DNA of 64,000 nt from Myxococcales bacterium (GCA_016794345.1 JAEUKE010000153.1:1-64000); one strand, 5' to 3'. Positions 52,653 through 61,080 are shown, counted from the first letter of the stretch. Made by a program: numbers and translations. The notes: a model not told the origin generated them from the sequence alone.

Positions 52653-53669
52653 TCAGCCCGCGCGCTTCGCGGCGGGCTCCTCGGGGCCAGCGACCTCCGC
52701 GGGGGGCGGCGCGACGCTCACGGACCGCGCGCGATCGCGCTGCCGCCTCGCTCGGAGGTTCATGATCTGCTCGCGCTCGAGCCCCATGGCGCGGAGGAAG
52801 GATCGCGTGAGATCGAAATGGTCCTCCGAGACGTCGTCGAGATCGGCGACGGTCAGGCGAAGCAACGTGGCGTCGGTGCGGGCGACGACGACGTATTCGT
52901 TGAGGTCGCCCGAGAGCCCGGCCCCGCCGAGCACGAGCTCACCGGGGCCGAAGGCGGCGTGGATCTCGGGCGCCACGCGGCGCTCCACCTCGACGATCCC
53001 CGCGACGACGAAATAGATGCCGCGCCCCGCGCCGCCGGGCCTGAGGACGATGTCGCCTCGCGAGACGCGGACGGTCTCGCCCCGCGCGGCGAGCTCGGCC
53101 AGGGCCTGCACGCTCGCGCTCTGGAAGTGGACCGAGCTCCTCAGCGCAACGAGGCGCTCCACCATCGTGCCTTCGACGACGGCGGCCTCCAGAGCCTCCT
53201 CCGGAGAGAGGCTCTTCGGCTCGAAGCCGCCGTCGGCGCCGAGCTCCTGACGGAGGGCGTGCACGGCCGAGGCCTGGACCTGGCGAACCTGCGAGGCGTA
53301 TTCGAGGTTGTCCTCGAAGATCTCCAGCCACTCCTCGCGCTTGATGACGAGCAGATCCGTGCGGGTGAGCGCGGTCGCCGTCCGGCTCCGCGGGCGCTGC
53401 AGGTTGACGTCGATCACGCCGATGATCGATCCGCCCTGGAACCGCCAAGGCTCCTCGCTGTCGCTCGTCAGCTCCACCTCGCCATCGATCACGAAGAAGA
53501 TCGCGTCGGACTCGGTGCCCTGCTCGTAGATGATCTCGCCGGGCTCCGCGACGGAGTCCTTCATCACGCTGACGAGCTGGCGCGCGATGGCCGGCGGAGG
53601 CCGCGTGGGCATGAGCACGCGCAGGAAGAGCTCGCGCTTGACCCGGGTGGCGCGATCGATCTCAGCCAT
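52653..53669 (-). CDS. Dual cyclic-nucleotide-binding-like protein
   Basis: The 338-residue soluble protein has two cNMP-binding-type beta-barrels. The first is around residues 30-135 (EPGEIIYEQGTESDAIFFVIDGEVEL). The second is around 195-295 (VSRGDIVLRPGGAGRGIYFVVAGIVEVERRV). The classical RTAT arginine phosphate-binding motif appears in the first as SRTATALTRTD, so ligand binding there is possible. No DNA-binding domain follows. The ATG overlaps the stop of the Npt-type transporter gene by 8 bp, so it is likely a regulatory partner of the transporter. Confidence 0.85.
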   Translation of the reverse strand: MAEIDRATRVKRELFLRVLMPTRPPPAIARQLVSVMKDSVAEPGEIIYEQGTESDAIFFVIDGEVELTSDSEEPWRFQGGSIIGVIDVNLQRPRSRTATALTRTDLLVIKREEWLEIFEDNLEYASQVRQVQASAVHALRQELGADGGFEPKSLSPEEALEAAVVEGTMVERLVALRSSVHFQSASVQALAELAARGETVRVSRGDIVLRPGGAGRGIYFVVAGIVEVERRVAPEIHAAFGPGELVLGGAGLSGDLNEYVVVARTDATLLRLTVADLDDVSEDHFDLTRSFLRAMGLEREQIMNLRARRQRDRARSVSVAPPPAEVAGPEEPAAKRAG

Positions 53670-56442
53670 TTGCGGACTCCCTACGCGACCGGGTGGGCGC
53701 CGCCCCGAGCCGGCCCAGCGTGGGGCGCGCGTCGAGCGCGGCCAGAGCGTCGCGCGCCAGCACGATGGAGCCGAGGTCGAGCGCGTGGTAGGCGGTCAGC
53801 GCGGCGATGAGGGTATCCGTCTCGGACAGGAGCCCGCGCACCGCGTCGTCGTGCCCGGCTGGGCTCGAGATCCGGACCAGGTCGTCCGGCGAGTCTTCGA
53901 CGGCCGCGCGCGCGCGGCGAACCGCCTCGCGCGCGTCGAGATCGTCGGCCACGAGCTTGAGCAGGTCGCGGGTCTCGCGGGCGCCGACCGGGAGCGAGTC
54001 GAGGAACTCGAGCGCGTTGCCGCGCGCGCGGTTGTCGCCGCGAACGATGGCGCGGTGCACGCCGAGGAGGTCCTCGTTCCGGTGGGCGATCTGCAGCGCG
54101 TGGAAGGCGCGCTCGAGCGACTGGCTCATCTTGTCCTGGAGGAGGGAGATCAAGGCCTGGCCGACGCTCGTATCGCCGGCGCGCCGCCCCTCCGTCTCCC
54201 GCTCGAGCGCAGCGACGAGACCCTTCATCCGGAAGTGCTCGACGAGGTTCTTGTGGGCCTCTCGCTCGAACAGCGCCTTGTCGAACCTGAGCCGCTCGTT
54301 CTTCGGCGCGGCGCCGGGCTGCGCGATCGAGCCGAGCGCGCGCAGCACCTTGTACCTCACCGCGCCGCTCTTCTCGCTCTGGAGGTGCCTGGCGAGGAAG
54401 TCGACCACGTATTGGGTGCGCAGCCGCGCGAGCGTCTTCGGGATCTCCATCCGGACGCGCTCCGCGGTCGCCTCGCTCTCGAGCGCCTCGGTGAGTGGGG
54501 CGACCGCCGTCTGCCCCATCGACACGATCGCGTCGCGAACGACGGCCCGACCGTCGCGTGCGCCGAGCTGCGAGACCAGGTAGGGCAGGAAGCGCTCGTC
54601 TCCCGTCTTCTCGATCGCGAGCGCCGCCAGCGCCGCGACCCCTCGCCGCTCACCGTCGCGCCGGAGGATGATCTCCACGATGGGCAACCACCGCGCGTCG
54701 CCGTGCTCCCCGATGACCGACAGGAGCGCGCTCCTGCCCTTCACCCCGTCCTGACCGTCTCGAGACAGCAGCGCGTCGATGTGAGGGTTCGCGAGGAGAT
54801 CGCTCTCACCTCCCCGCCGGGCGAGGAAAAACGCCGCGCAAGCGCGCACCGCGTCGTTGTCGTCCTGGAGGCCGCGCGTGACCGCTCGCTCGTGCCCGGC
54901 GACCGCGAGCGCCCGGAGCGCCGCCGAGCGGACGCCGACGTCCTGGTGCTCGATGAGGCGCTCGGCGAGCTCCCGCCAATCCTGCCGGTCGGGCGTGGCG
55001 ACCACCGCGAGCGCCCGCTCGAGCACACGCGGAGAGTCGTGGTACAGGATGAGCGCGGGCAACACGCGCGAGCGGTTGCTCTCCGCGAGCACGTCGATCC
55101 CCGCCAGGACGCGGTCCTCGTCGCGGCTCGAGAGCGCCTCCATGACGGTCTCGACCGACGCGAGGTCGAGATCGTCCGCGCCGGTGCCGCCGGGCAGCTC
55201 GCCCCGCGCGAGCGCGCGACGGAAGAGATCGACGTAGGGACCGCGGAGGAGGATCGCGGTGCCGACCCACAGGAGGGCACACGCCCCCATGACCAGCCCG
55301 AGGCTCCTCGGCGCCGAAAGATCCATCGACGCGAGCACGAGGATGCCGCCAGCCGTGACGGCCTGCGTCCCCCGGCCGAAGACGGTGTCGATCACGGGCT
55401 TCGCTTTGTCGCGGATCTCGCTCGGCAGCGGCAAGAGCAAGAGCTCGCTCGAGACCCGGTGGAGGCTGTGGCGCAGCGACCCGTCCGCGCCCTTCGCCGC
55501 GAACGCGATGGCAAACCCGCCGCCGAGACCCGCGAGCGTCCCCGAGAACGCGAGCAACACCGGGAGCACGAGCAGCGCGCCCGTGACGCCCAGCCGGCGC
55601 ATGACGGCCCCGGTGACGAAGACCTGCACGACGAGCGCGACCGCGTTTTGCCCCGCGTAGAAGAGCGCGAAGAACGAGCCGAGCTCGCTCTTCGGGAACT
55701 GGGCGGCTGCGGTCGACTTGAAGAGGTAGTCCGCGACCAGGACCGTGGCCGTCCCGAACACGGTCAGGGCCGCGACGAGCACCACGTAGCGTTCCTTCCT
55801 GAGGACCGAGAAGTCGCGCATCCAGCCGAAGGCGGCGCCGCTGCCTCCCGTCTGGTCGGCTGCCTCGCCCGACGGGGCCGTGGCCACCATGAGCGCGGCT
55901 CCCACGAACACCGTGGCGGCGAGCACGAGGAGCGCACCGGTCGAGATGAAGCGGAGCGCGAGCGCGGCCGCGCCGCCGCCCACCGCGGCCCCGAGCACGC
56001 CCCCGGACGCGATCGGTCCGAAGAGCCGCTTGCCCTGGGCCACCGTGAAGAGCTGCCCCGCCATCATCCAGAACTGCAGCGGCAGCACGGTCCCGATGAC
56101 GCCGCTGCCGAGGTAAAGGACGAAGACCGACGTATCGGTCACGGGCCGCAGGTAGAGCAGGACCGCCCCGTAGGCGCAGGCGAGGAGCGAGAACACGAGC
56201 GCCGCGCGGCGCCCGAAGCGGCTCGCGAGCGCGGAGCTACCAGCGCCGGCCACGAGAGAGAGGCCCGCGAGGAGCGCGTAGACGAACGTGAGCCTGTCGG
56301 GCGGGAGCTTCGACAAGAAGAGCGCGTCTCGCGCGGTCTCGATGACGGTGTGAGCCGCGATGATCAGCGCCAGCACCGCGCCGGACAGGAGCGCGATCCG
56401 CCCCTCCCCAGGGCGGATGTCCACGGCTCGACGGAGCTTCAC
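53662..56442 (-). CDS. Npt-type (ADP/ATP-translocase-like) transporter with HEAT repeats
   Basis: The ~926-residue protein has about 12 N-terminal membrane helices of MFS/nucleotide-translocase type (residues 10-420, beginning LLSGAVLALIIAAHTVIETARDALFLSKLPPDRL) followed by ~500 residues of HEAT-like helical repeats (VLPALILYHDSPRVLERALAVVA and many more). Myxobacterial proteins of this architecture are annotated as Npt1/Npt2-type nucleotide transporters. The GTG at 56442 precedes the first helix. The downstream gene encodes two cNMP-binding domains, so transport may be regulated by a cyclic nucleotide. Substrate is unproven. Confidence 0.85.
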   Translation of the reverse strand: MKLRRAVDIRPGEGRIALLSGAVLALIIAAHTVIETARDALFLSKLPPDRLTFVYALLAGLSLVAGAGSSALASRFGRRAALVFSLLACAYGAVLLYLRPVTDTSVFVLYLGSGVIGTVLPLQFWMMAGQLFTVAQGKRLFGPIASGGVLGAAVGGGAAALALRFISTGALLVLAATVFVGAALMVATAPSGEAADQTGGSGAAFGWMRDFSVLRKERYVVLVAALTVFGTATVLVADYLFKSTAAAQFPKSELGSFFALFYAGQNAVALVVQVFVTGAVMRRLGVTGALLVLPVLLAFSGTLAGLGGGFAIAFAAKGADGSLRHSLHRVSSELLLLPLPSEIRDKAKPVIDTVFGRGTQAVTAGGILVLASMDLSAPRSLGLVMGACALLWVGTAILLRGPYVDLFRRALARGELPGGTGADDLDLASVETVMEALSSRDEDRVLAGIDVLAESNRSRVLPALILYHDSPRVLERALAVVATPDRQDWRELAERLIEHQDVGVRSAALRALAVAGHERAVTRGLQDDNDAVRACAAFFLARRGGESDLLANPHIDALLSRDGQDGVKGRSALLSVIGEHGDARWLPIVEIILRRDGERRGVAALAALAIEKTGDERFLPYLVSQLGARDGRAVVRDAIVSMGQTAVAPLTEALESEATAERVRMEIPKTLARLRTQYVVDFLARHLQSEKSGAVRYKVLRALGSIAQPGAAPKNERLRFDKALFEREAHKNLVEHFRMKGLVAALERETEGRRAGDTSVGQALISLLQDKMSQSLERAFHALQIAHRNEDLLGVHRAIVRGDNRARGNALEFLDSLPVGARETRDLLKLVADDLDAREAVRRARAAVEDSPDDLVRISSPAGHDDAVRGLLSETDTLIAALTAYHALDLGSIVLARDALAALDARPTLGRLGAAPTRSRRESANG

Positions 56443-56743
56443 GCCCCTGCCTCGTCGTCTCTCGGCTTCATTCCGCGCTCGGGCTCGTCCCTGTCGAGGC
56501 GGGCCTGCCCAGCCCCGACCGGCGCATCCTAGTACCTCGCCGGAGTGGTTTCGACCGGTTCCTCCCGCCCCCACGGCGGGCGAGGGGGATGGGAGGAACC
56601 TCCTGATGGGGTCTCTTCGTGCTCGGCTCTCGTTTCCTCATGGGGCACCGCTCGAAGTCGATGCGTCGCGGCACTCGTCACTGGCGAGCCGTTCGACCCG
56701 TGGGGGCCTCGCCTGGCACCGATTGGGTGCTATCGTCCCGCGA
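56443..56743. other. Intergenic region with a long inverted repeat
   Basis: This 301-bp gap between the divergent Npt gene and the small membrane gene holds no gene I would support. GGTTCCTCCC (56557-56566) and GGGAGGAACC (56591-56600) form a perfect 10-bp inverted repeat around a C-rich, G-rich core, structurally like but not identical to the dispersed hairpin family. An open frame from ATG 56606 to the small membrane gene exists but has no other support. Confidence 0.6.
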
Positions 56744-56935
56744 ATGGAGATCGCGAACATCGGCAGCGAGGGCGTCGAGCGACGGCTTCGGAATGCGGTG
56801 ACCGCCTTCGGCTTCGCCCTGCTACTCGTGGTGGGCCTGCGTCTCTTCCACGCCCCGCCCTGGGCGTTCGGCTTCTTGCTCCTGCCGTTTTATGCATCGG
56901 CGCTGCTGGTCTACCAGGGGCTCTTCAAGACGTGA
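56744..56935 (+). CDS. Small membrane protein (63 residues)
   Basis: The product of ATG 56744 has two closely spaced hydrophobic stretches (AFGFALLLVVGLRLF and WAFGFLLLPFYASALLVYQGLF) and a charged N-terminus. It is followed after 6 bp by another tiny gene. No family was recognised. Support comes from coding-like composition and conserved hydrophobic pattern rather than homology. Confidence 0.5.
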   Translation: MEIANIGSEGVERRLRNAVTAFGFALLLVVGLRLFHAPPWAFGFLLLPFYASALLVYQGLFKT

Positions 56936-56941
56936 CCGTAC

Positions 56942-57106
56942 ATGGCCGCGCAGGGGCTGCGCGACGTGGGTGACGGTGCCGAGAAGATCGCCAACCCGGC
57001 GGCTGTGGCGCTGCTGCGCCAGCGGGGTCGCAGCGTCTTCCTCTTGAGCTGGAGCACGGCCATCACCGCCACGGCCGGGGTCGTCGCGGCCGTGGCGATA
57101 AGCTGA
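56942..57106 (+). CDS. Small protein with C-terminal hydrophobic segment (54 residues)
   Basis: MAAQGLRDVGDGAEKIANPA... starts at ATG 56942, 6 bp after the preceding small gene, and ends with a hydrophobic helix (VFLLSWSTAITATAGVVAAVAIS). The tight spacing and matching hydrophobic character suggest a two-gene unit. No family recognised; too short for confident prediction. Confidence 0.4.
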   Translation: MAAQGLRDVGDGAEKIANPAAVALLRQRGRSVFLLSWSTAITATAGVVAAVAIS

Positions 57107-57118
57107 GCGCGCTTCGAA

Positions 57119-57445
57119 TCACTCCTCGAACAGCTCGACCTGGCGGTAGACCGACCAGGCGTCGGTCCCCGAGGTCACGTACTTCTCGAGCGCCTTCATC
57201 GCCTCGGCGTGATGCGGGATGCGCTCCATGTCGGCCCACGAGCTCTCGAGATCGCCGAGGCTCTCGACGTGTGCCTCGAGCTCGATCGTGGAGCGCGGCG
57301 TGCCGAGCACACCCTCGAGCACCCGAACCGTGGACGCTCGCCATCCGACCCGCTGACCGACGTCGATCTCCCACTGCCGGAGGATCGAGAGGACCTCTTT
57401 GAGGTGCCCGAAACGGGTCTGGAAATGCCACCGCACGATGTACAT
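57119..57445 (-). CDS. Small alpha-beta (dimeric-barrel-like) protein
   Basis: This 108-residue protein starts MYIVRWHFQTRFGHLKEVLSIL and has the beta-alpha-beta-beta pattern of ferredoxin-like dimeric barrels (stress-responsive or NIPSNAP-like folds). A strong GGAGGA ribosome binding site lies 7-12 bp upstream of ATG 57445, which decides the start. No active-site residues recognised. It converges with the 54-residue gene. Confidence 0.65.
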   Translation of the reverse strand: MYIVRWHFQTRFGHLKEVLSILRQWEIDVGQRVGWRASTVRVLEGVLGTPRSTIELEAHVESLGDLESSWADMERIPHHAEAMKALEKYVTSGTDAWSVYRQVELFEE

Positions 57446-57531
57446 GGTTGTCTCCTCCGGCAGGGGAGGGTCGCCCATCGAGGTCTTCAGATCAACGGTA
57501 CGGCGCGAGGCCGTGGTAGGGTGGGTCCGCC

Positions 57532-58194
57532 TTGGCCCCGCCCCGCCCCTCGAAGAAGGACCTCGCCCTCGCTCTCCTCGAGCAGTCGAGCATCTTCATC
57601 CACCTCGACCCCCGCCGCGACAAGGTGGTGGTGCCGCAGTCCTTCCGCGAGCAGCCCGAGCTCGTCCTGCAGTTCGGGCTCAACATGCGCATCCCCATTC
57701 CAGACCTCGAGCTGACGGAGGAGGCGATCGCCGGGACCCTCAGCTTCGCCCGGCGACCTTTCTGGTGCTGGATCCCCTGGGAGGCGGTGTTTGCGATCTT
57801 CGACCAGCAGCGCCGCGGCCTCACCTGGCCGGAGGACGCCCCGGCCGGCAGCAAGCTCGCGAGCGCCATCTCACGGGAGGAGGTCGCGCAGAAACCGAAG
57901 CGACCGCACCTGCGCGCGGTCTCGTTCGACGACGCGCCCAAGCCGGAGGCCCTCGAGGGCGAAGGGACCTGCGCGCTCTGCTCGACGAAGTGGGTGGAAG
58001 ACGCCTCGAACTGCCCCGTGTGCGGGGCCAGCCGGGAGGAGGCCTTCCGCCCCTCGGCGCCGCCCGCTCCCGCGCCGGCGGCGGCGCAACCTCGGGTGGA
58101 CGGCTCGACCCCCGAAGGCGAAGGCGGCTCGGAGCCTCCCCCCGACACCCCGGCGCCCCCGAAGCGGCCGCACCTGCGGCTGGTCAAGAAGTAG
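57532..58194 (+). CDS. SspB-like ClpXP adaptor with a zinc ribbon and two ClpX-binding-like motifs
   Basis: The 220-residue protein has an SspB fold (residues 12-100): SIFIHLDPRRDKVVVPQSF, ELVLQFGLNMRIPIPDLEL and SFARRPFWCWIPWEAVFAIFD. SspB delivers ssrA-tagged and other substrates to ClpXP and uses a C-terminal tail ending LRVVK to dock on the ClpX N-domain (known for E. coli). Here RPHLRAV (124-130) and RPHLRLVKK (212-220) both resemble this tail and flank a four-Cys zinc ribbon (CALC..CPVC, 147-164). The start is TTG 57532, preceded by AGGGTGG; the first ATG is 51 codons in. The stop overlaps the MATCAP-like gene on the other strand. Confidence 0.85.
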   Translation: MAPPRPSKKDLALALLEQSSIFIHLDPRRDKVVVPQSFREQPELVLQFGLNMRIPIPDLELTEEAIAGTLSFARRPFWCWIPWEAVFAIFDQQRRGLTWPEDAPAGSKLASAISREEVAQKPKRPHLRAVSFDDAPKPEALEGEGTCALCSTKWVEDASNCPVCGASREEAFRPSAPPAPAPAAAQPRVDGSTPEGEGGSEPPPDTPAPPKRPHLRLVKK

Positions 58195-59254
58195 CAGCCG
58201 GCAAGAACCGCTGGAGGACCTCCGCAGCCGTCACGGACAGGCGGCCCGAAGCGAGCACCTCCTCCAGCTTCTGGCTCCGCGAGACCGCCGCGGACACCGC
58301 CAGGTACGACGGCAGATAGCCGGCCTCGCGGCCGAGCCCACCGCCGCGGACCGCACGCGCCGCGATCCGGATCGACGTCTCGGTCGAGGCGCCGCTGCCC
58401 AGGAGCAATCGGACGATCGCCGGGAAGGGCTCCCCGCGGTGCGCCGCGCGCGCCGCGACGTGGCGCAGCGCGAGCTCCCGCGCGCGTGCGCCCCGCAGAA
58501 ACCCGCATCGGTGCTCGAGCAACAGGGCGTAGCCCTCTTGCCCCTCGGACCCGCCCGCCGAGCCCACCTCGAGCAGGGCGGAGCCGAGCACGGAGGCGCG
58601 ATGCATCGGCAGCAGATGACCGTGGACCTCGTGCATGACCGTCCGTTCGACGTCGGTCAGGCTCACGTCTCGCGCGGCGGCGATCTGCAGGAGACGATCC
58701 CCCGCAGCTGCGAGGGGCGCCAGCGAGGCGACGACGGTGATCCGCACCGGGAGGCGCAACCTCCCGAGCTCCGCGCGCGCGCGCCTCACGAGCGACCTCG
58801 GGTCGGACTCGTCGTCCGTGCGGACGACGGGCCCACCCGACGTCTCCTCTTCTCCTGCACCCCATTCGGCCGCGAGGCGGTCCGCCTCTTCCATGACAAT
58901 TTTGTCATGATCGAAGCGACGCTGCGCGAGCGCCGGGAACGCGGGCGTCTCCCTGGCGCCGATGAGCTCGGCCTCGAGCGCCAGCTCACCAGCGCGCTCC
59001 TGGTAGAGCCGGCCTAGCGCTCCGTTGCCCTCCGCCTGCTCGACGAGGCGGGCAGCCACCTCGGGGACGTCCGACAGGTCCGGAGCCGGCGCGTAGGTGA
59101 AGGCCGGCGACTCGGCGTCCCCGCGAGCCCAGGCCCGCTCGAGCCGGGCGACCTCGCTCCCGAAGTTGTTCGGGGAGAGAGCGCCCAGGAGCTGCACGCG
59201 ACGGGCGAGCTCGCGGAGGCTGCGATCGGCGTCGCGGAGCGAGGGGGGGACCAT
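58184..59254 (-). CDS. DUF1704/MATCAP-like metallopeptidase
   Basis: The 356-residue protein matches the DUF1704 family, whose eukaryotic members are tubulin/MATCAP carboxypeptidases and bacterial members are annotated as 'QEGLA motif' proteins. Visible motifs are VMHEVHGHLLPMHR (an HExxxH-type zinc motif reading HEVHGH) and EGQEGYALLLEH (the QEGLA-type motif, with Glu as the third ligand). The bacterial substrate is unknown. Starts at ATG 59254. It lies 40 bp after a small lipoprotein gene and overlaps the SspB-like gene's end by 11 bp. Confidence 0.8.
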   Translation of the reverse strand: MVPPSLRDADRSLRELARRVQLLGALSPNNFGSEVARLERAWARGDAESPAFTYAPAPDLSDVPEVAARLVEQAEGNGALGRLYQERAGELALEAELIGARETPAFPALAQRRFDHDKIVMEEADRLAAEWGAGEEETSGGPVVRTDDESDPRSLVRRARAELGRLRLPVRITVVASLAPLAAAGDRLLQIAAARDVSLTDVERTVMHEVHGHLLPMHRASVLGSALLEVGSAGGSEGQEGYALLLEHRCGFLRGARARELALRHVAARAAHRGEPFPAIVRLLLGSGASTETSIRIAARAVRGGGLGREAGYLPSYLAVSAAVSRSQKLEEVLASGRLSVTAAEVLQRFLPAATS

Positions 59255-59265
59255 ACGACTCTCGC

Positions 59266-59280
59266 TCGCGTTATACGCGA
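59266..59280. promoter_or_regulatory. Palindrome upstream of the MATCAP-like gene
   Basis: TCGCGT-TAT-ACGCGA is a perfect 6-bp inverted repeat 11 bp upstream of ATG 59254. Its location in the short gap between a lipoprotein gene and the peptidase gene suits an operator, but chance or a small terminator are alternatives. Confidence 0.3.
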
Positions 59281-59294
59281 CTGCCCGCCCGGGA

Positions 59295-59843
59295 TCAGGT
59301 CTTCTTCTTGGTGCTGTCCCAGGCGTCGCGGATCCGCTTGCGGAGATCGGACACCGCCTCGTCCACGGCGCGTTTGGCCTCGTCCCACTCCTTCTCGGTG
59401 GAGTCGCCCACGCGCTCGATGCTCGTGCGGAGCTGCTCGCGGCGCCGCTTGACGTCGGCGAGCGCCTCCTCGAGGTCGCGCTTCGCATCTCCGGTCGCCT
59501 TCGCGGCGCGCCTCTCGAGCTCGGTGATCTCGTCGTCGAGGCCGACAAGCTCACGGCGCCGCTGGTCGCGGTACTCCTCCCGATCGGCGTAGGCGAGGTC
59601 CTCCGTCCGCGCCGCGTGGCGCGCCCGCGCCTCGGCGAGCTCACGCTCCTTCTCCGCGACGTCGGCCGAGGCCTTCGCTCGCGCGTCCTCCACGTCTTTC
59701 GCCGCCTTCCGCCGCGTCGCTTCGAGGTCTCGCCGCAAGGACTCGACCTCTCTCGCGGAGTGGTCTTCGCAGGCGACCAGTCCGACGGGAAGAAGCAGCG
59801 AGCCGAAGACGAGGAACGTGGAGGTGGATCGGATTGCACGCAT
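59295..59843 (-). CDS. Coiled-coil lipoprotein
   Basis: This 182-residue lipoprotein (signal ending GLVAC) continues as one long charged helix with heptads from SAREVESLRRDLEATRRKAAK through to the end. It probably forms a periplasmic coiled-coil. The ATG at 59843 has a strong AGGAGA ribosome binding site. It is the third of three small envelope genes transcribed in one direction. Confidence 0.75.
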   Translation of the reverse strand: MRAIRSTSTFLVFGSLLLPVGLVACEDHSAREVESLRRDLEATRRKAAKDVEDARAKASADVAEKERELAEARARHAARTEDLAYADREEYRDQRRRELVGLDDEITELERRAAKATGDAKRDLEEALADVKRRREQLRTSIERVGDSTEKEWDEAKRAVDEAVSDLRKRIRDAWDSTKKKT

Positions 59844-59911
59844 GATGTTCTCCTTTCGCGATACGAAATGCCGCGGAGCGGCGCCGCGGTTGCGCCCGAG
59901 AATCGACGACC

Positions 59912-60184
59912 TCACGCGATCGCCCGCCGATGCGCGAGGCGAGCCAATGCGAGGACGACCAACGCGCCGAGCACGCTGCCGATGAAGCCGCTCGTGTGCA
60001 GGGCGAAGACGCCGTGCCCGCTGATCAGCGCAGCCAGGAGGCCTCCGACGAACGAGCCCAGGAGCCCGAGCCCGACGGTCGGGAAGAAGCCCATCCACTG
60101 CGGGCCCGGAAAGAGGGCGCGCGCGACGAGCCCGACGATGAAGCCGAACAGGATGAAAAACACGATTGCGATCAAGGTCTCCAT
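59912..60184 (-). CDS. GlsB/YeaQ/YmgE-family membrane protein
   Basis: This 90-residue protein has three hydrophobic helices and Gly-rich turns (FFILFGFIVGLVARALFPGPQ, FFPTVGLGLLGSFVGGLL, SGFIGSVLGALVVLALARL), the pattern of transglycosylase-associated/GlsB family proteins linked to stress. The ATG at 60184 is preceded by GAAGGAGAAG. It lies between the coiled-coil lipoprotein and a small secreted protein gene. Confidence 0.88.
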   Translation of the reverse strand: METLIAIVFFILFGFIVGLVARALFPGPQWMGFFPTVGLGLLGSFVGGLLAALISGHGVFALHTSGFIGSVLGALVVLALARLAHRRAIA

Positions 60185-60216
60185 TTCTCTTCTCCTTCAC
60201 GTGAGCGATCCGCGCG

Positions 60217-60576
60217 TCAGAAGCGCGCTTGCAGGCGCACGGCAGCGGCCTGCGGGACCAAGAGCCAGCCGGCGTCTTCGGCCTTCAGCTGACCGCCGAG
60301 CGGGAACCCTCCGACGGCGAGCTTGTCGGCGAGCGATCGCGGGACGCCGCGGGCCAGCAGGTAGTCGCGGCGCTCGTCGTGTGTCGCCAGCGTCCAGAGG
60401 AACGGGCTCGGGCCCTCCACCGGAAGGCGCGGCACGAAGAGCGGATCACACCGATCGGCGCGTGTCGCGGGTGAGAGCTCGTCGCAGGCGCGTGCGTCGT
60501 CCGCGACGAAGAGCGCGAGCAGCGCGGCGACGAGACCCGAGGCGAGGCAAGACGAACGACAGCTTCGACTCCACAT
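60217..60576 (-). CDS. Small secreted protein, unknown function
   Basis: This 119-residue exported protein has a signal peptide (LVAALLALFVADDARA) and mature Cys residues (ACDEL ... RADRCDP). An AAAAGGAGCACTTCG leader precedes ATG 60576. No family was recognised. It may be co-transcribed with the GlsB-like and coiled-coil lipoprotein genes as a small stress cluster. Confidence 0.6.
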   Translation of the reverse strand: MWSRSCRSSCLASGLVAALLALFVADDARACDELSPATRADRCDPLFVPRLPVEGPSPFLWTLATHDERRDYLLARGVPRSLADKLAVGGFPLGGQLKAEDAGWLLVPQAAAVRLQARF

Positions 60577-61080
60577 CGAAGTGCTCCTTTTCGTTTTGAA
60601 TGAGGCTGCGTCACACGCGGCGAGCGTGCCGACGCGGCCCGTCGAAGGTTCGGAGTCGACTCAAGCAGTGGTCATGCCACCGCAAAAATCCCGCGAATCG
60701 GCCGGGCTGGGGCGACCGGACACGTCGTCTCGCACGTGCGGCATCGCACGCTCGGGCTCTGGCGCGCACCTCACCCGAGGCGCTCTGCACCAATCGCCGC
60801 GGATCCCGGGCGGCACGAGCTCAACCTCGCCGTCAGCTTCGGCTGCTCGCTCGCCATCGCCTGGCACGCGCGCAAGCCGCAGCTGCGACGCGGCCACGCG
60901 ATGACGAGCGCGGTCGTCCGCTCCCTCGTGGCCGAAGGCGCGGGGTTGCTCCTGCCGGTCGGGCGCACGGCGCGCGAGGCGGCGTCGACGGAGCCGCCCT
61001 CTCGCCGCTGAACACGCCGGCCGGGCACCGCGCCCGTCCGGGCGGGTCACCCGCGAGCTCGACGCGGATGCGTGCTGCGC
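60577..61080. other. 504-bp region without a convincing gene
   Basis: This stretch lies between the small secreted protein and the PhoH gene. A plus-strand frame at 60736-61011 (91 codons, GTG start) includes an SFGCSLAIAWHARKPQLRRGHAM segment that looks protein-like. It has no ribosome binding site and no recognised domain, so it may be a remnant or chance. I see no RNA gene or clear promoter here. Confidence 0.5.

Noticed and set aside
60736..61011. 91-codon plus-strand frame between the small secreted gene and phoH
   Set aside because: No ribosome binding site, GTG start, no domain; kept only as a remark within the intergenic entry.
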